Part shown: positions 1-11,415 of the stretch, piece after piece
Numbering within the stretch: the first letter of the stretch is position 1
Layout of the letters: each line of letters begins with the position of its first letter
DNA from: Kappaphycus alvarezii
Taxonomy: Eukaryota > Rhodophyta > Florideophyceae > Gigartinales > Solieriaceae
DNA length: 64,000 nucleotides
Assembly (NCBI GenBank): GCA_002205965.3
Contig: NADL03000517.1
Location: 124,001-188,000 of the forward strand
Reading direction: 5' to 3'
Translations under genes and position numbers: made by a program
The notes under the pieces: generated by a model
The model's input: only the letters and a program-made list of their open reading frames with translations
What the model was told of the DNA's origin: nothing
Databases searched by the model: none

Positions 1-1
1 G

Positions 2-166
2 CACCGCTATCGCTCTTTGTCTTCTTTTAAAAGATTGTCAGACCGGAGAGTTACTCAGCTAGAACGTGCACCTTGTTCTCAATGTTTCTGGAGTGGAAAT
101 CCGGAAGAACTAGCAGACCTTCTGGAGGGACGTTTACGAGTCGGCTTGAATGGTCAACAAAAGTGA
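2..166 (+). CDS. 3' end of an unidentified reading frame cut by the window edge
   Basis: A frame is open from the first bases of the window and runs 54 codons to a TGA at 164-166. The peptide is charged and contains a CxxC pair (PCSQC) followed by an acidic and leucine-rich stretch ending VGLNGQQK. Composition looks more protein-like than the flanking frames, but no family is recognised. It could be the tail of a host gene or of a retroelement open reading frame. The start lies outside the window. Low confidence because the open stretch is short. Confidence 0.3.
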   Translation, partial: HRYRSLSSFKRLSDRRVTQLERAPCSQCFWSGNPEELADLLEGRLRVGLNGQQK

Positions 167-1100
167 TAAAAATTCAAAAAAGCCCCCTAGAACCTGCTTA
201 ATACCTTAGTAGTCTCGATGTCTATAAAGTACTAAGACTTGCTACGATATTTCCTGATAGCAGGCATAAGTTCAAAAAATCCCCAAATCTGCGATGTAAT
301 CGAAGTCAGGCGTCTCATAGAGACAAATATCTCCTTGATTGAACCAGGGATGTCTTCAATTTCAGAACTGTCTCCTAGAACCTGACAAAACACATCTTGA
401 GTGTGTTATATCTTGATAAATTTGACAAAAAAATTCTGCTTGACCGCGACGTGGTCCCTAGCTTCTTCTATTAGTTCTTTACCAGACACGAAAATTTCGT
501 AGTAGAAGTAGAAAGCAGTGCCGTCTAGATGCTTTCTTCTCGCTGGCCTGAGAAGAAGTTGCAAATTTTTCGCAATTACAACTTTTTCGTAGAAAAAGAA
601 GAATTTGTGCTCCTTTCTTCTGCTGTTGAACACTGCAGCGCTTTCGCAGGGGCTTGCAACCCTTTGCAAGAGTATCATGATAGAATGAGAGGAAGGCAGT
701 GATTTTAGAGGCGAACACTGTGTCTGCCATTTTCCGTTGCTTAACGTCGCGCTGCTCAGACGGTTATACGCACCGACCCACATGATGTTGCGGCGGTCAC
801 ATAATTTAAATTTTAGAGAGTATAATTTGCACAATCAAATTCTAAAAATAACTAAATTATCATAATCGCGCGAACGTACAGTACAAAATAAACCTCAGAG
901 ATACTCCTAAAACCCCTAATTTAATATTTTAAGCAAAACATCCTTATTGCAAAGCATACCAATACAATCGAATATCTTCCAAAAATTAAAGCACCCCGCA
1001 TTCAATTCCTCATATTCGATTGTTCTGCTTTCTTGTCTGATGTGCCACGTCGGCCACGTGCAATAGGATGTTGGGCATAATGGGCATAGAAGACCACAAC
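167..1100. other. no recognisable gene
   Basis: AT-rich stretch. The longest open frame (minus strand, about 406-834) has low-complexity Lys, Phe and Tyr runs, no ATG at its start, and no motif I recognise. I see no RNA gene or repeat here. Confidence 0.5.
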
Positions 1101-1101
1101 G

Positions 1102-1632
1102 ATGGCCTTTGCACGCCTGGCATCTCCTGTATACCACGGCTTGGACCCCTGTCCCCTATGCATTACCGGCCTTTCCAACGTCCCAACCATCCTAAAAGAG
1201 CTTGGAAATCACGCGTCTATATGCGAGGGTGATATCGGGGCGGCACGCCGGCATAACCGCCTGTACTATTTTGCATACCACAAAATCTCGCACCCGGCCA
1301 TTTCCTTTCCGTAAAATGGGAGTGTTTCCTCGCAGTCGATCTGCAAGAGAGCCTCGAAGAGCGGCGAGTGCTCGAATTAGTCATTGAAGGTCCCCACTTC
1401 CGCATCTTCCATGGCCCTGTATTTCACCACTATCAGCCCCCATTCCGCGCAATTCCACAACTTAACTGATAATTGTTCCTATATTCTTGACAGTGCCCTG
1501 AAAATGAAAGTAGCATACTATTCTGCAGCTTGCGAAGGAGAAGGCCTAGAGCTCATCCCTCCCGCTATCGACTTCTATGAACAGATTAAAAATATAATCT
1601 TAAGGCTCTCCAAGACCTTACCAACTACATAG
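1102..1632 (+). pseudogene. LINE fragment: zinc-finger and RLE-like C-terminal domain
   Basis: The plus-strand translation has the signature of the C-terminal end of restriction-like-endonuclease (RLE) LINEs. CPLC is followed by H-x3-C (GNHASIC) and RRHNRL near 1160-1260. After a break the frame resumes with a FTTISPHS segment, in the place of the usual DVT-x2-(S/N)P, and then an A-x3-K-x3-Y helix with a PPA segment (about 1490-1600). In R2-type elements this region carries a CCHC finger and a PD-(D/E)xK-like nuclease. The two segments are in different frames, so the copy is broken. The usual Asp of the DVT motif is not seen. It resembles the copy near 61 kb more than the 13-27 kb group. No reverse transcriptase is attached, which suggests 5' truncation. 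Confidence 0.6.
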
Positions 1633-1832
1633 CTAACAGGCGAGGAAGTCACCGCTATATGCAGTTTCACTCCCTACGTAAACATGTCTCATCGTTCTGT
1701 TAAGGGGGAATTAATCTACGAATTACACAAAATAGAGGCCTAAAGTTCCTTCTTTGGACTCTGTAGGCCTATTAAGACCTCAAAAATGTTCATGGAAATG
1801 AGAAGAGGTGAGTCGTGGTTACATTAGAGCGG

Positions 1833-2211
1833 GATGAGGTATTTGAGAGGTCCAAGGGAAAAAATAGTACGATTTTTTGGTATTCATCTCGCGGAGGCCG
1901 ATATTAATTCGACAGTAGACCTTGACAAGAGGACTATTTCAAGGTTTGGCTTGAAGTCATACGTTCACGATGACGAATAGTACGGGCTACTAAGCGCAGA
2001 CCCGGGTTGGGTGAAATCCCATATAAGGCTCTCTATCGGGGAGAAAGACGAGAAAGGAGGGGCGCACTACATCAGGTTGGAGACTGACCTTACCACTCAC
2101 GGCAATGTTTTTCATAGAACTGGGTGGAAGACCCTGTTGCTTTCCCTACAACCTCCAACCAACACCATTACGGCTATAGATGAAGTTTCTCGAGTAAGCT
2201 ATATCCTATAG
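1833..2211 (+). pseudogene. unidentified protein-like frame with one internal stop
   Basis: One plus-strand frame reads about 125 codons with a single in-frame TAG near 1978. Both sides look protein-like (HLAEADINSTVDLDKRTISR before, HIRLSIGEKDEKGGAHYIRL after), and the frame ends at a TAG at 2209-2211. The lack of frameshifts suggests recent decay or an unrecognised short intron. I do not recognise the family. It could be a host pseudogene or transposon-encoded; it follows a LINE fragment and precedes a decayed LTR-element piece. Confidence 0.35.
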
Positions 2212-2216
2212 ATACC

Positions 2217-3190
2217 CATTTGGTGCAAGACGCATCCCGGAAGGATGGCGGAAGTCAATTTCGCCATGGCGTGTCCACCTTCTCCTTACTTATCCTTTTA
2301 TTTCTCTTGAGAGCATCTATAAGTCATCAATGACTCGAAGAAACAGTCAATGCAGCGATAGCGAACGTTATTTCCCTTCTCCTTGGAGCTTCTCAAGGTT
2401 AATAGCTTTGGTAAAATTCTTTCCACGAGCTCTTTACCCGGAGCAACTTAAGAAGATACCACAAGTAGCTTCGTGAATTCGGAGAAGTGGGGCACCTTTT
2501 CAGTGGAACTCCCTTGGCCCTTATGTCGCTCGATATTTCCAAGAAGATGAGTAGTAGTTTTACCCAAGAACATTGCGTTACTTCAACTTCGTTTCGCTCA
2601 TGAGGTTTCAGCTGTCGATGCTAACCGCGGGTCGCGTGGCGTACTCAAAAATGCCGTAGGCATCGACCTTTGGAGCGCACGTCCTCTATTTATCGATTGC
2701 AGAGAATGGTTGACGATGGGTTTTTGTCCTTACTGATTCCGTGTTTGTGCCTGTTGCCATACTTTCTCCGACTATAGAAGCTTCAGCGATGTTCGACAGG
2801 TCCCCTGCAGTGGCCTAATGGAGGACGGGATCGAAGACGGAAGGGAGAGCAAACAGCCGTACAAAAAGCACCGCAAGGCCTCTAAGGGACTCAACCGCAG
2901 TACTTCGAGCCCTTTCTGAGCATGTAGAATTTTAGCTAGATATTTGACTCATGATGCTTGTATTCAACCTTATTCAATGTACTAATTATAGACCTACATA
3001 AATGTTTGGAACTAAATGGGGTGCCTTTAGCGGGACGGACCTTTAGATCTTCTCCAAAATAAGGGGTCCCAGCATTACGTAGTATTTACGAAGACAGAAA
3101 GCGTGAAAACCTCCTATGCAGGGACTGTAAAGCGTGGCCAGGGTGTACGGCGCGCATAACCTCGCAGGGTCAAAAGAACTCAGACCGTAG
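2217..3190. other. no recognisable gene
   Basis: Mixed-composition DNA with no long open frame on either strand and no repeat that I can match elsewhere in the window. Confidence 0.45.
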
Positions 3191-3199
3191 AGCAGGCCA

Positions 3200-5000
3200 C
3201 TTCAGTCCTTGAAATTCTTTTCTATAAGAGGCCAAGACTTGATCATCGATAGAAAACAGGACTTGCTTGGCTTGAGACTTTCACGCAGCGGTCGCCTGCA
3301 GTCAACGCCAGAGTTCGATTTTCTTCCTGCGTTACGATAAAACTTGGCCTTACCCCTATAGGAGCTCGAAGGGAGACACACCCGACGGTCTCCTGCGACG
3401 TCGATACCCGAACACATATTGATTCAACGCATTTTCCCAGTCTTCTCCATATCTAACGACCTTATAGACGCTAGTTATACACTTCCGCACCTCCATCTCG
3501 GCCCTCCAATTAGAAACTTTCTCGAAAGTCATTACCGTGCACCACTTGATCCCATACTTTTCCAGGAATTCAACCAAGGCAGTAGCCGTGAAAAATCTGC
3601 CTTTTTCACCTAAAATTGTGTGTTTCGGTCCAAACAGTCGAATAGTTTCGTTTTCTATAAAATTCAAACCCGTAAGAGACGTTGTATCATGTTCTGCTCG
3701 AGCAACTGGCCGTGCGGTAAGATGTATCACTCATACTAGCATGTGGCGGTGAACGTCCACAGATATGCGTATCAGGCCCGCAAAATCTGTAGAAAAAGTA
3801 GAAAGGAGCCTTCGCAATTGGGCTCCTGAGAGTGGAATGTACCAAGAGATTCTACGCGTACATTGGCACGCATCGCTTAAACTGGAATTTTTGTACACAT
3901 CAGAGGCCATTTCGGGCCACCAAAAGCAATATTGCACAAAGTTTAGTGAATGTTTCTGCGTCTCAGTGGCCAGTGAATTCATGTATAAACCTTAGTATCT
4001 CTGGGCACTTCACGATCTCGGAGACGATATTGTGGCCTGTTTTTTCGGGAGTACCAATCTTCGTTGCTATACAAGGAATTGCTTGGTAGCTCTTGTAAGC
4101 TTCAAATGAACCGTTTTGGTCTTCCTCCATCTTCTGTCTGAATAAAGTTCCTCTCCACCGTCTCTTCTATCCCCTCTCCTTATTGGTCCCTGAATATTTT
4201 TCTATCCCTCGCTCCTTCGCCCCCTCTCTCTCTCGTTCACTCTATCAGTTACAACATGCACGACTGCTGCTTTTTCTGCGAATTCCTGAATAAATCGAAG
4301 GTATTTGCCTGCTAATCCTAAGAAGCTACGTACATGTGTTACATTAAATTTACTCTTAATGTCTTGTATCTCCTTATCTATTTCAGGCGGTGCTCTTCTC
4401 GCTCAGCTCTTTAAAATAGCAATAACAGTACCCAGAAATAAAAACATCCAAAAGTGAGATAGCGTAGTCTATCGTACGACCCTATTAGATGCTTCCCAAA
4501 TCTCGAGCTGCACGCTACAGGTTTTACTGTGTGGAAGCATACAGAGGATTAGGGGATTAACGCATTTTGACTCGCGGCGGAGGGCATGAAAAGGGGCCGA
4601 AGATACAACTATTGTGCACCTCCAGCCCTCCTCTTGTGACACACCTCGTGCGTGCGCATCTCTACCAGCAACCAAAACACCGTCCACACTTGCGGCACAC
4701 CACTGGGGTGACAAAGGCGATGTTCGAGATCTTCTTCGTAGTTTCTCCAACCCGTCTACGATCACCGATCGGGAGGAGTGGGAACCAACAAAGCGAAGAG
4801 TCACGGCCGATGCCACGATTTCCCCCCGAAGAGTTTCGGACCCTCTTTCGCTTTTCGTTCTGCGTCAACGGGATATACTGTCATCAGGTAATCACTCGCC
4901 GATTCCTTGTTTAGTTTTTTCCACCCGACGCGTAAATATTCCGCTTGTTCCGTTAAACCAACACTATGGAACCCCCTCATCAAACCAACCCATTTTTTCT
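3200..5000 (-). mobile_element. decayed Ty3/Gypsy-type LTR retrotransposon fragment
   Basis: Minus-strand pieces follow the order expected of a Ty3/Gypsy pol. A segment resembling the reverse transcriptase to RNase H junction lies near 4.25-4.42 kb (FLGLAGKYLRFI). An integrase zinc-binding and core region follows at about 4.0-3.35 kb, with the typical SPFELL ending. A Gag-like charged stretch at about 5.0-4.5 kb may belong to the same copy. No LTRs are seen. The element is an old fossil, heavily broken (more than five interruptions) and missing most of its reverse transcriptase. Confidence 0.6.
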
Positions 5001-5224
5001 AAACTCAATTCAGAGATAAATTGTGCAACCAAACGTTGTACACCCATTTTCAATACTTCTTGATGCTAGCGTTGAATCTTTTGCTTCTTTGCCATCCGAT
5101 GCTGCAAAACTGCCACCCAATAGTACTTTCAACTAAAGTAATCACTCTCATCTGTATTACTGGGGCTCTCTATACCCTTGCCTTTTCATTCACATACACT
5201 GACACCCGACAATTAAAGCTCAAA

Positions 5225-5325
5225 TAGCCGACCACAAAAGTTCCTTCTACTTTTCTTATACAAAAAAGTGGCATTCCTCTTTTTTATACAAAAAAAAAGT
5301 AGTATTCCTTTTTTTTGTCGGATAA
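5225..5325. repeat. short T/A-rich tandem duplication
   Basis: A unit of about 38-40 bp with the form C-T run-ATAC-A run-GTRGYATTCC occurs twice here, next to the 3' end of the transposase pseudogene. This is simple low-complexity DNA, perhaps near the end of that transposon. Confidence 0.4.
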
Positions 5326-5354
5326 TTCTTCAACGATACAGTTGCGTTCAATTT

Positions 5355-6360
5355 TCTAGTGGCTCAATGGGCAGTAATGGAATACCGCCCGATACGGAAA
5401 TTTGAAGATGCCCATGTACATCCATCATCGCCCGCTGCTTCTCCAGATTTTTTTGCGGTACTTCCCTCCGCTTTTCAGCGGTAGACATTCTCATATCAGC
5501 AGCCAATTGCAAATACGGCGATGTCCGTCCAGATCATCGGCTCGCAGATAATGCATGCGCACATGCAGGTTTGTAAACGCCACGCATATCTTAAAGTAGT
5601 GGTCATACCCGGACTCGCTCCACCTTCACTTTGCTGACATTATATCCAATAGTCCACACAGTTCATTAAAAAAGTTCTCCACAAGAACTCTATCCGGCGA
5701 GACACAATCATTTGGAGCCAGCTCACTCCTTGATGTATGTCCATTCTGCAGTTTCTTTTCAGGTAGCGCAGCCCTTGTAAATTCACAAATACCTTGATAC
5801 TACATATCAGCTAGATCAGCTCGCAATTGCGTGTTCTCCTCCGAAAGCTCTCCCAAATCCTCTCTTTTCTCCCCGGAAATGGATTTTCGTAGACTTTCAC
5901 CATGAAATTCCCCTTTCTCTTGATGAATCGTCAAATCCGAAGCAGAGCCTGGGTAAAGATTACTACATTCTATCATGAGCCCAGGCAGTAGAACAGAAAC
6001 CTTATTTTTGAGTTCAAAAAGCTTACGCTTACCGCTAGAGTAAACTTTTCCTTCTTGCATACTACTCCTGGATTTACACACCATCTGAGAGGTTAAATCT
6101 GTGGTATATCTAGTATAGCTATGGTATCTGAATAAAATACCATCTTTTCTAAGTTTTTCCATGCTCAATTGCCCACTAACTGACTGCTGCCTCGAACAAA
6201 AATCCGCTAATCGTTCCTACAAATTTGCTAGTTAAGCTTTCGAATGATTGACCTTTTCTTTAAATACCCTCTCCAAAAATCCTACTGTCCTCCATTTTTC
6301 GCCACCGCAATCATTATAAAAAACATCCTTTCCGCTTACATCACTTTTAAGACCCCGCCC
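5355..6360 (-). pseudogene. PIF/Harbinger-like DDE transposase pseudogene
   Basis: One minus-strand frame runs about 330 codons with no frameshift but with about six in-frame stops. The order of motifs matches DDE transposases of the DDE_Tnp_4 (PIF/Harbinger-like) type. They are YTTDLT (first catalytic Asp, about 6.11 kb), SMQEGKVYSSGKRKLF, a VSVL-PG-ECSN stretch, PGSASDLTI, LAD-x2-YQG (second Asp, about 5.80 kb), RVLVENFF (catalytic Glu, about 5.68 kb), then RWSESGYDHYFKICVAFTN and HVRMHYLRADD. All three presumed catalytic acidic residues are still present. Several stops are TGA where an Arg codon would fit, consistent with CGA to TGA decay. A plain DNA transposon relic. No terminal inverted repeats were identified. 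Similar transposases are known from oomycetes and other protists. Confidence 0.72.
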
Positions 6361-6407
6361 TACATTTTAGTTCATTAGTAATAAATTACAAAAAAGCCCC
6401 AAATTTA

Positions 6408-6540
6408 ATCAAAATCTTGATCAAGATAAACCATCAGACATACTACATTGGACATGATGGCAGTTGTGGAATTCCTTTAGGAGAGAACTGCCTGAAACTT
6501 TCCATAGATCTCCATTGCCCTCAGCAAAATTATGATCTGA
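6408..6540 (-). pseudogene. LINE C-terminal fragment (RAMEIYGK copy)
   Basis: The minus strand encodes RAMEIYGKFQAVLS, one stop, then RNSTTAIMSNVVCLM. This aligns with the extreme C-terminus of the LINE family seen best at 14.1-14.5 kb (RAMETYGKVRTVLTQRH then AVMPNAACL). It is a short, diverged piece with one in-frame stop. It lies directly beside the 5' end of the transposase pseudogene. Confidence 0.55.
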
Positions 6541-6560
6541 AGAAATGACTACCAGGGAAA

Positions 6561-7270
6561 TAGTATAATAGTTATTGCCAATCCTGAAATATGTCTACCC
6601 AAAGTATTAATCTGTTACCTGATGTTTGGTATGTTCACTCTTGACCATGTTATATTTAATCTGGTCTAGATTTAGATTTAACCTGGTCTTGAGGATACAT
6701 AGTCCCATCATGGTAGAAATATGTTTACATTTTTCGGGCCATTGAACTATCTCCATAGATCATCTATTTGTAAAACAGGTTTTCCAGTCATGTTTTTAAT
6801 TTGAGTTAATTCATGCAATTATTTGGTATTCAAGTTGGAACTATTCGTTGTCGGATCTATACATCTCAAAAATTTAGTACCTATTTCGTACCAATCCACT
6901 GCATCAACGATAATATGAAGTATAGACCCTGCACAGAAACATTTATGGCTATCATTGTGCTCCAAATAGCCTCTCTAGTGCGCCTACTTTACGCTTTCCC
7001 ATGGAGACCTTCAGGATTTAATATGATAGGGGCAGCTTCCGTAGAATATAGGGGCTGCTTATCACCGATTGGTGACATACGAGGGTATTTCCGTAGACAA
7101 AGCGTTTTCACCGCGGGATTGTTAGTCTTTGGTACAGGAAGGAAAAAGGGGGACTAGTGAGACACTGAAGAGAAGACCCAGAAAGTTTCCACTGTAAATA
7201 CCCTTCAGAAGAGTGATCCTACGACCCGAAAAAAATAGGCTGCTTCACCTTCCATTAAGAGCCTTGTAGA
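6561..7270. other. no recognisable gene
   Basis: AT-rich DNA. An open plus-strand frame at 6813-7157 has no recognisable motif and I treat it as chance. Confidence 0.4.
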
Positions 7271-7595
7271 CGGATGCGACGGTGCCAAGCTTCACCGCAG
7301 AATGGCCTTCTTTCCCCGTTTTACAGAGCCGTTAGGAACGCAACGCCACCTTTTTGCACCATTCCTTGTTCGTCCCACTTGCTTCAGAGTAGAGGTTGCG
7401 GTACTGTCGACAAGTATATCGACGTTATCGACCACATTGCGGTCGCAGAATGTCTATTTGCAGGGGGAACGAGCTACACTGATGGAAGTGGCCGCATCCA
7501 CCTCCAATGACATGTCTTATCGGGCGGGCGCCGAGATCGGCGGGATGTTCACAAAGCCCCACAGTGTTTGGTTTGATGTCGACGCTCGGGGCTTT

Positions 7596-7797
7596 GCTAC
7601 CAAACAGTAGGTGAGTGTATAGGGTTACTTAGAGTGGTGTGAAGTTTGGTTTGCTACGAATCTAGCAATTTTGTCTGAATTTCCATTGCTACCAAACAGT
7701 AGGTGAGTGTATAGGGTTACGTAGAGTGGTGTGAAGTTTGGTTTGCTACGAATCTAGCAATTTTGTCTAAATTTCCATTTTTTTAATTTTCTTCAGG
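7596..7797 (+). repeat. 92-bp tandem duplication with an intron-like outline
   Basis: A 92-bp unit beginning GCTACCAAACAGTAG|GTGAGT occurs twice in tandem (7596-7687 and 7688-7779) with very few differences. Each unit starts with a good splice-donor context. The second unit is followed by a T-rich tract and TTTTCTTCAG at 7788-7797, which would serve as an acceptor. The layout looks like an intron whose 5' end was duplicated, giving two competing donors. The upstream plus-strand frame (7302-7610) is open but unrecognised, so a coding role is unproven. Confidence 0.45.
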
Positions 7798-7799
7798 TC

Positions 7800-8545
7800 A
7801 GTGAGCTATGAGTCAACTTATTCTTCGAACAGCCGTTCTTACAGCTATAGTATCGGCTTTATCGGAGGTCCTTTTTACTGAATTGAATAAAAACGCATAA
7901 GACTTCCAGTATTTACACCAAGCGCAGTAATCCGAACTACTTACCCTGTCATCGAGACCTCACAACATGGCTATGCAGCTCGCCCGGGCATCAAGGAGCT
8001 TAGATAGAAATGATATATAGACTGCTATGAAATAACCATCATCCTTCCCTCGACTCCCGCTGGACTCCTCTCCCTCTCCCTATAGCCGCCAAGGCCACCT
8101 AACCATGCCCTTAACCATGCCTTCCTTTGCAAAAACGCATTCTTTGTCCATCTCATTCGATCAAAAGTGTCCTATTTATCGCTTCAATATCTTTTGAGGC
8201 ACTACCAACGGGCTTCTCGGTACTTTTCTAACTTGGTTGCAACTAATTTGTCGCACGTACATTTATGATGATTTCTTAGCTGCTGCAAACACTTTTCGAT
8301 CGTAACGCGGCAAGACTCGTCCAGAACGGCACCATTTGTCTGTAAGAAGGGTTTTTGATAGACTTTTAATGCCACCTCAAGAATGTTTCAGCGAACTTTC
8401 GTTCTTAGGATGCATCAGTCGCTACAAAAGTTAAGTCTCGTCATCATTATCCATAGCTGAACCCCACCTACAATTCATCCTTCAATTGAAAATTAACCAC
8501 TCACCCTCTTTCACTAGAGGGGCAAATAATCAATTTGCGAACGTA
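7800..8545. other. no recognisable gene
   Basis: No long open frame and no repeat matched elsewhere in the window. Confidence 0.4.
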
Positions 8546-8549
8546 ATTT

Positions 8550-8665
8550 GAGGACCCACGCGCTTGTAGTTGCGAAGGTTTCATCGGAAACAGTGTTTTC
8601 TATTTCTTTTGGTATTCGGTCTTTGACGCGATTTAGCGTCTTTTTCAATGGAAGGAGAAAATTGA
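8550..8665 (+). repeat. dispersed repeat, copy 1 (pair with 12.47-12.60 kb)
   Basis: This shares a TTGCGAA-x4-TTCATCGGAA core and later GCGTCTT-TCAATGGA with the stretch at 12,470-12,600. The translations are also similar: LVV-AKVSSE here and LVVIAKISSED there. The copies are well diverged. The family is unknown; it may be an old transposon piece, coding or not. Confidence 0.5.
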
Positions 8666-8787
8666 AAAATCTGTCACCTTTATTTAAATATTTAAGTGGT
8701 AAATTACTACCAAAAAATGAAGGTAGCGGTAAAGATATAAATAGCTCATCATAACAATACCACTTATCGCAAGTACTAGAAGTGGTT

Positions 8788-8872
8788 TTTATTATTCTTT
8801 TTTCTGTTTTCTTTTTTTCCCTTTTCCCTTTTTCCGTTTTCTTCTTTTCCTTTCCTTTATCTTTTATTTACT
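8788..8872. repeat. polypyrimidine low-complexity tract
   Basis: Around 85 bp almost entirely T and C on the plus strand, in short T-run and CCC/TTC steps. Simple-sequence DNA; no function is inferred. Confidence 0.7.
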
Positions 8873-9900
8873 TTAAAATATATACCAAGACTCTGAATAT
8901 TAAATATTCTATTAGTATTAATACTAAGAGATGAATTTAAGTTACCTAAGATGTTTTTGCCGCCCATTCGAGTCTGTAGGTTGAGTTATATAGTGAGTAT
9001 TGTGTAACATAAATTGAACCGCGGAGGTTCCTTCCATCCCTTCAGCATTAACTCCACTCTCTTCTGTCTTCCGTCTGCCTCTTTTGCCCCCTCGTACAGT
9101 GCCCTGACAAGTTCCCTGCCATGGAGTCGGTATTAAAACAAGTACTTCTGCCTTATTCTGTTCCACCCCCTCCTTTAGCAGTCCGTCACGACTTCGTAGG
9201 TGGTTGCGCAAGCGAGATCGGGCTGGGATTTTCATCAGAAGTGGGGGTCGTGAAGTACTAGCTGTAGGCGCTGGTGCGAGGAAAGGGACGAGGCCCGGGC
9301 TCCGACCTTGGGTAACTAGAAGTTTGCGAATAAGAATCGTTCTGGACCGAACTAGACTCGTAGTCAATTTTTGCGTGCTCCTTTTCGCCTTCGTACTCGA
9401 GGAGGGATTGTCTTGGTTAGCCCGTCATAGCAGAAACATCCCTCTTGCTTCCTTCCTTAGTAGACTTGCTGAAAAATTCTTCTCTCTCCTCTCCTTTTCT
9501 TAGCTCCATGTGCCGTTGATGATCCTGGTGGGTGTTTCACGCCTTCCCTTTCCTTGTTATCATTCTCCTCAAAACCAAAGAGTTTTCGTTAACTGAAGTA
9601 GCCGCTGTCGGTATTGCTCCTTCAAAATTCGAACCAAGCACTGCATGTCCAAAGAAAAAAGTAGAACCGGAGGAAATATTGGTACTACATCTTTGAACTT
9701 TGACATACAAACCGCTAGTCCAAGGATAAAAGGTTTATTACTGCATTCAGGCGGTGGAAATTTTCCCTTATTTGCAGTTAGGGTCGAGTTGTGGCAGGGT
9801 GTTTTCGAATCCCAAGAACCCCATCACCCCACTTTGTGTAGACAACTCGACAGAATCTAAACGCATTTAACAGACAAAAACCTAGAATGTAGTTACAAAG
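8873..9900. other. no recognisable gene
   Basis: Open frames at 8942-9367 (minus) and 9204-9503 (plus) overlap on opposite strands. Neither shows a motif I can name. Confidence 0.4.
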
Positions 9901-10984
9901 TAGACCGCATCGTGGAATTTTGCCCGCTTTTGTGTTTCTACCACCATTTACCGTACAGTACTGTTATGGATTCGAATTTATCTTTGTTCATGAATTCCAC
10001 AAATTAAATCTCGTGTACTGCAAGATCGATAGTCAGAGCCATACCGCAGCTATTTTGTTGTGCAGGAACGACACAGATAGATCAGCACAAATATGTAGGG
10101 ATGCTTTTCATGCAGCTCTGCCGCCTCCCAAATCCTATCCTTTTATACCCATCATATACCTATTTTTTACCCAACTCATCGGTTCACACGGCGGAAACTG
10201 GCCACCTTAATCAAAACATCCTCCTCCATACATCCATTGCATTCAGTGACTATTTTCTGTGTTCGGATATATTCCTTCAAATTCAATTCGTACAGTAGAT
10301 GCACTAACATTCAGCGCTCCTTCACAGGTGGGCGCATTTCATAACCCTTCCGTCTCTGTGGTCATGCATCTTTAGTTTTCGTCCCCAGAACCCTTATCCA
10401 TTAACATCTTCCTCATGGGTTCTGAGCGACCTTCCGACATATCACTGCTGCATTCAGCACAAAAATCTATGTTCATGAGTCTACAATTCTTTCTAGTTGT
10501 ATATTAAACTCGACTTGCACTCACTATAATTTCATACGCACTTTACACATCATTCTGTTGAATAATCATGGACATGGTCCGCAAATCAACAACTTTACTG
10601 CAGTGTGATGCACACAGTTTGTGGCCAAGAGCCATGCCCAGGTCTGTACTGTACAGTACAGTTCAGGGCTCTCCCAGTACAATTTAGAGGCTATGTGCAG
10701 TATTGCTGTCGTTCCTTGTGTTGCCCTGTTTACTTGCGCGCATCCGACGCTTCGCCTACATATACAGGAAAGCGTTAAAAATGCATGTGGCCAAGGGCGG
10801 CCGGCGGTTCCTAGAAAAAAATCAATTTCAGCACTATAGTCTAAAATATAAAAATAAATCGTACAGTACAGTATTGTACTGTACTGTACTTAAAAATACT
10901 TAAAAAATTCCAGAATCCAACATTTGTCCCCACCATGCAGTACTGTATTGTGCAATGCTTTTATGTGGCTCATAGTGGCCAGTG

Positions 10985-11095
10985 TCCTGTCGCCACAAGT
11001 TATGGTCCCGAGAGCCATGTACAGTACTATATATGGCCACAAATTTGGGATACGAGAGCCATGTACAGTACTGTGCATGGCTCCGAGCCACAAGT
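10985..11095. repeat. irregular 44-51 bp tandem repeat with a long palindrome
   Basis: GCCACAA recurs at about 10,992, 11,036 and 11,087. The first two units each continue through GAGAGCCATGTACAGTACT. Inside the second unit, 11,056-11,083 is a 28-bp palindrome with only one mismatched pair, running from GAGCCATG to CATGGCTC around a CAGTACTG core. It sits in the TACAGTA-rich zone. Confidence 0.6.
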
Positions 11096-11415
11096 GGCGT
11101 GCACTGCACAACAGAACAGTAGAGGCGCCTCAAAACAGGCGAGTAGGGGGGTTCAAGAGCTACTTTATATACTTTTCTAGGAGTTTAGTACCAATTCGTG
11201 CCTTTTAGAAATTTGCGAATCTCTATATAAAGGCTGGTCGACTGGGGTGCGGGAATCGACCGGCAGCAAGAACAACTACCCTCGGACCCAGAGCCCAAAA
11301 CCACAAATCACCCCCAAACCCAAAGCACCACTACCAAACCACCACCGAAACCCCAACCTATAACTACTACCCAGAAACGTTGCTGTCCTCTTCTCTGTTT
11401 TCCTTAAGGCAGTGG

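Noticed and set aside
406-834. 142-codon minus-strand gene
   Set aside because: No ATG, low-complexity Phe/Tyr/Lys runs, an overlapping open frame in another phase, and no motif.
4469-5063. Host gene in the overlapping long frames on both strands
   Set aside because: The minus-strand translation is better read as a Gag-like part of the neighbouring retroelement fossil; the plus-strand frames show no motif.
5355-6360. TGA reassigned as a sense codon
   Set aside because: Flotillin 1 ends in TGA, although a TAG follows directly so this alone is weak. No intact gene here uses in-frame TGA, and the interrupted frames are all transposon-like or unrecognised.
9130-9330. A further LINE C-terminal fragment on the minus strand
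   Set aside because: A faint VLIPTPWQG resemblance was not backed by the RAMETYGK or AACLLAGL blocks.
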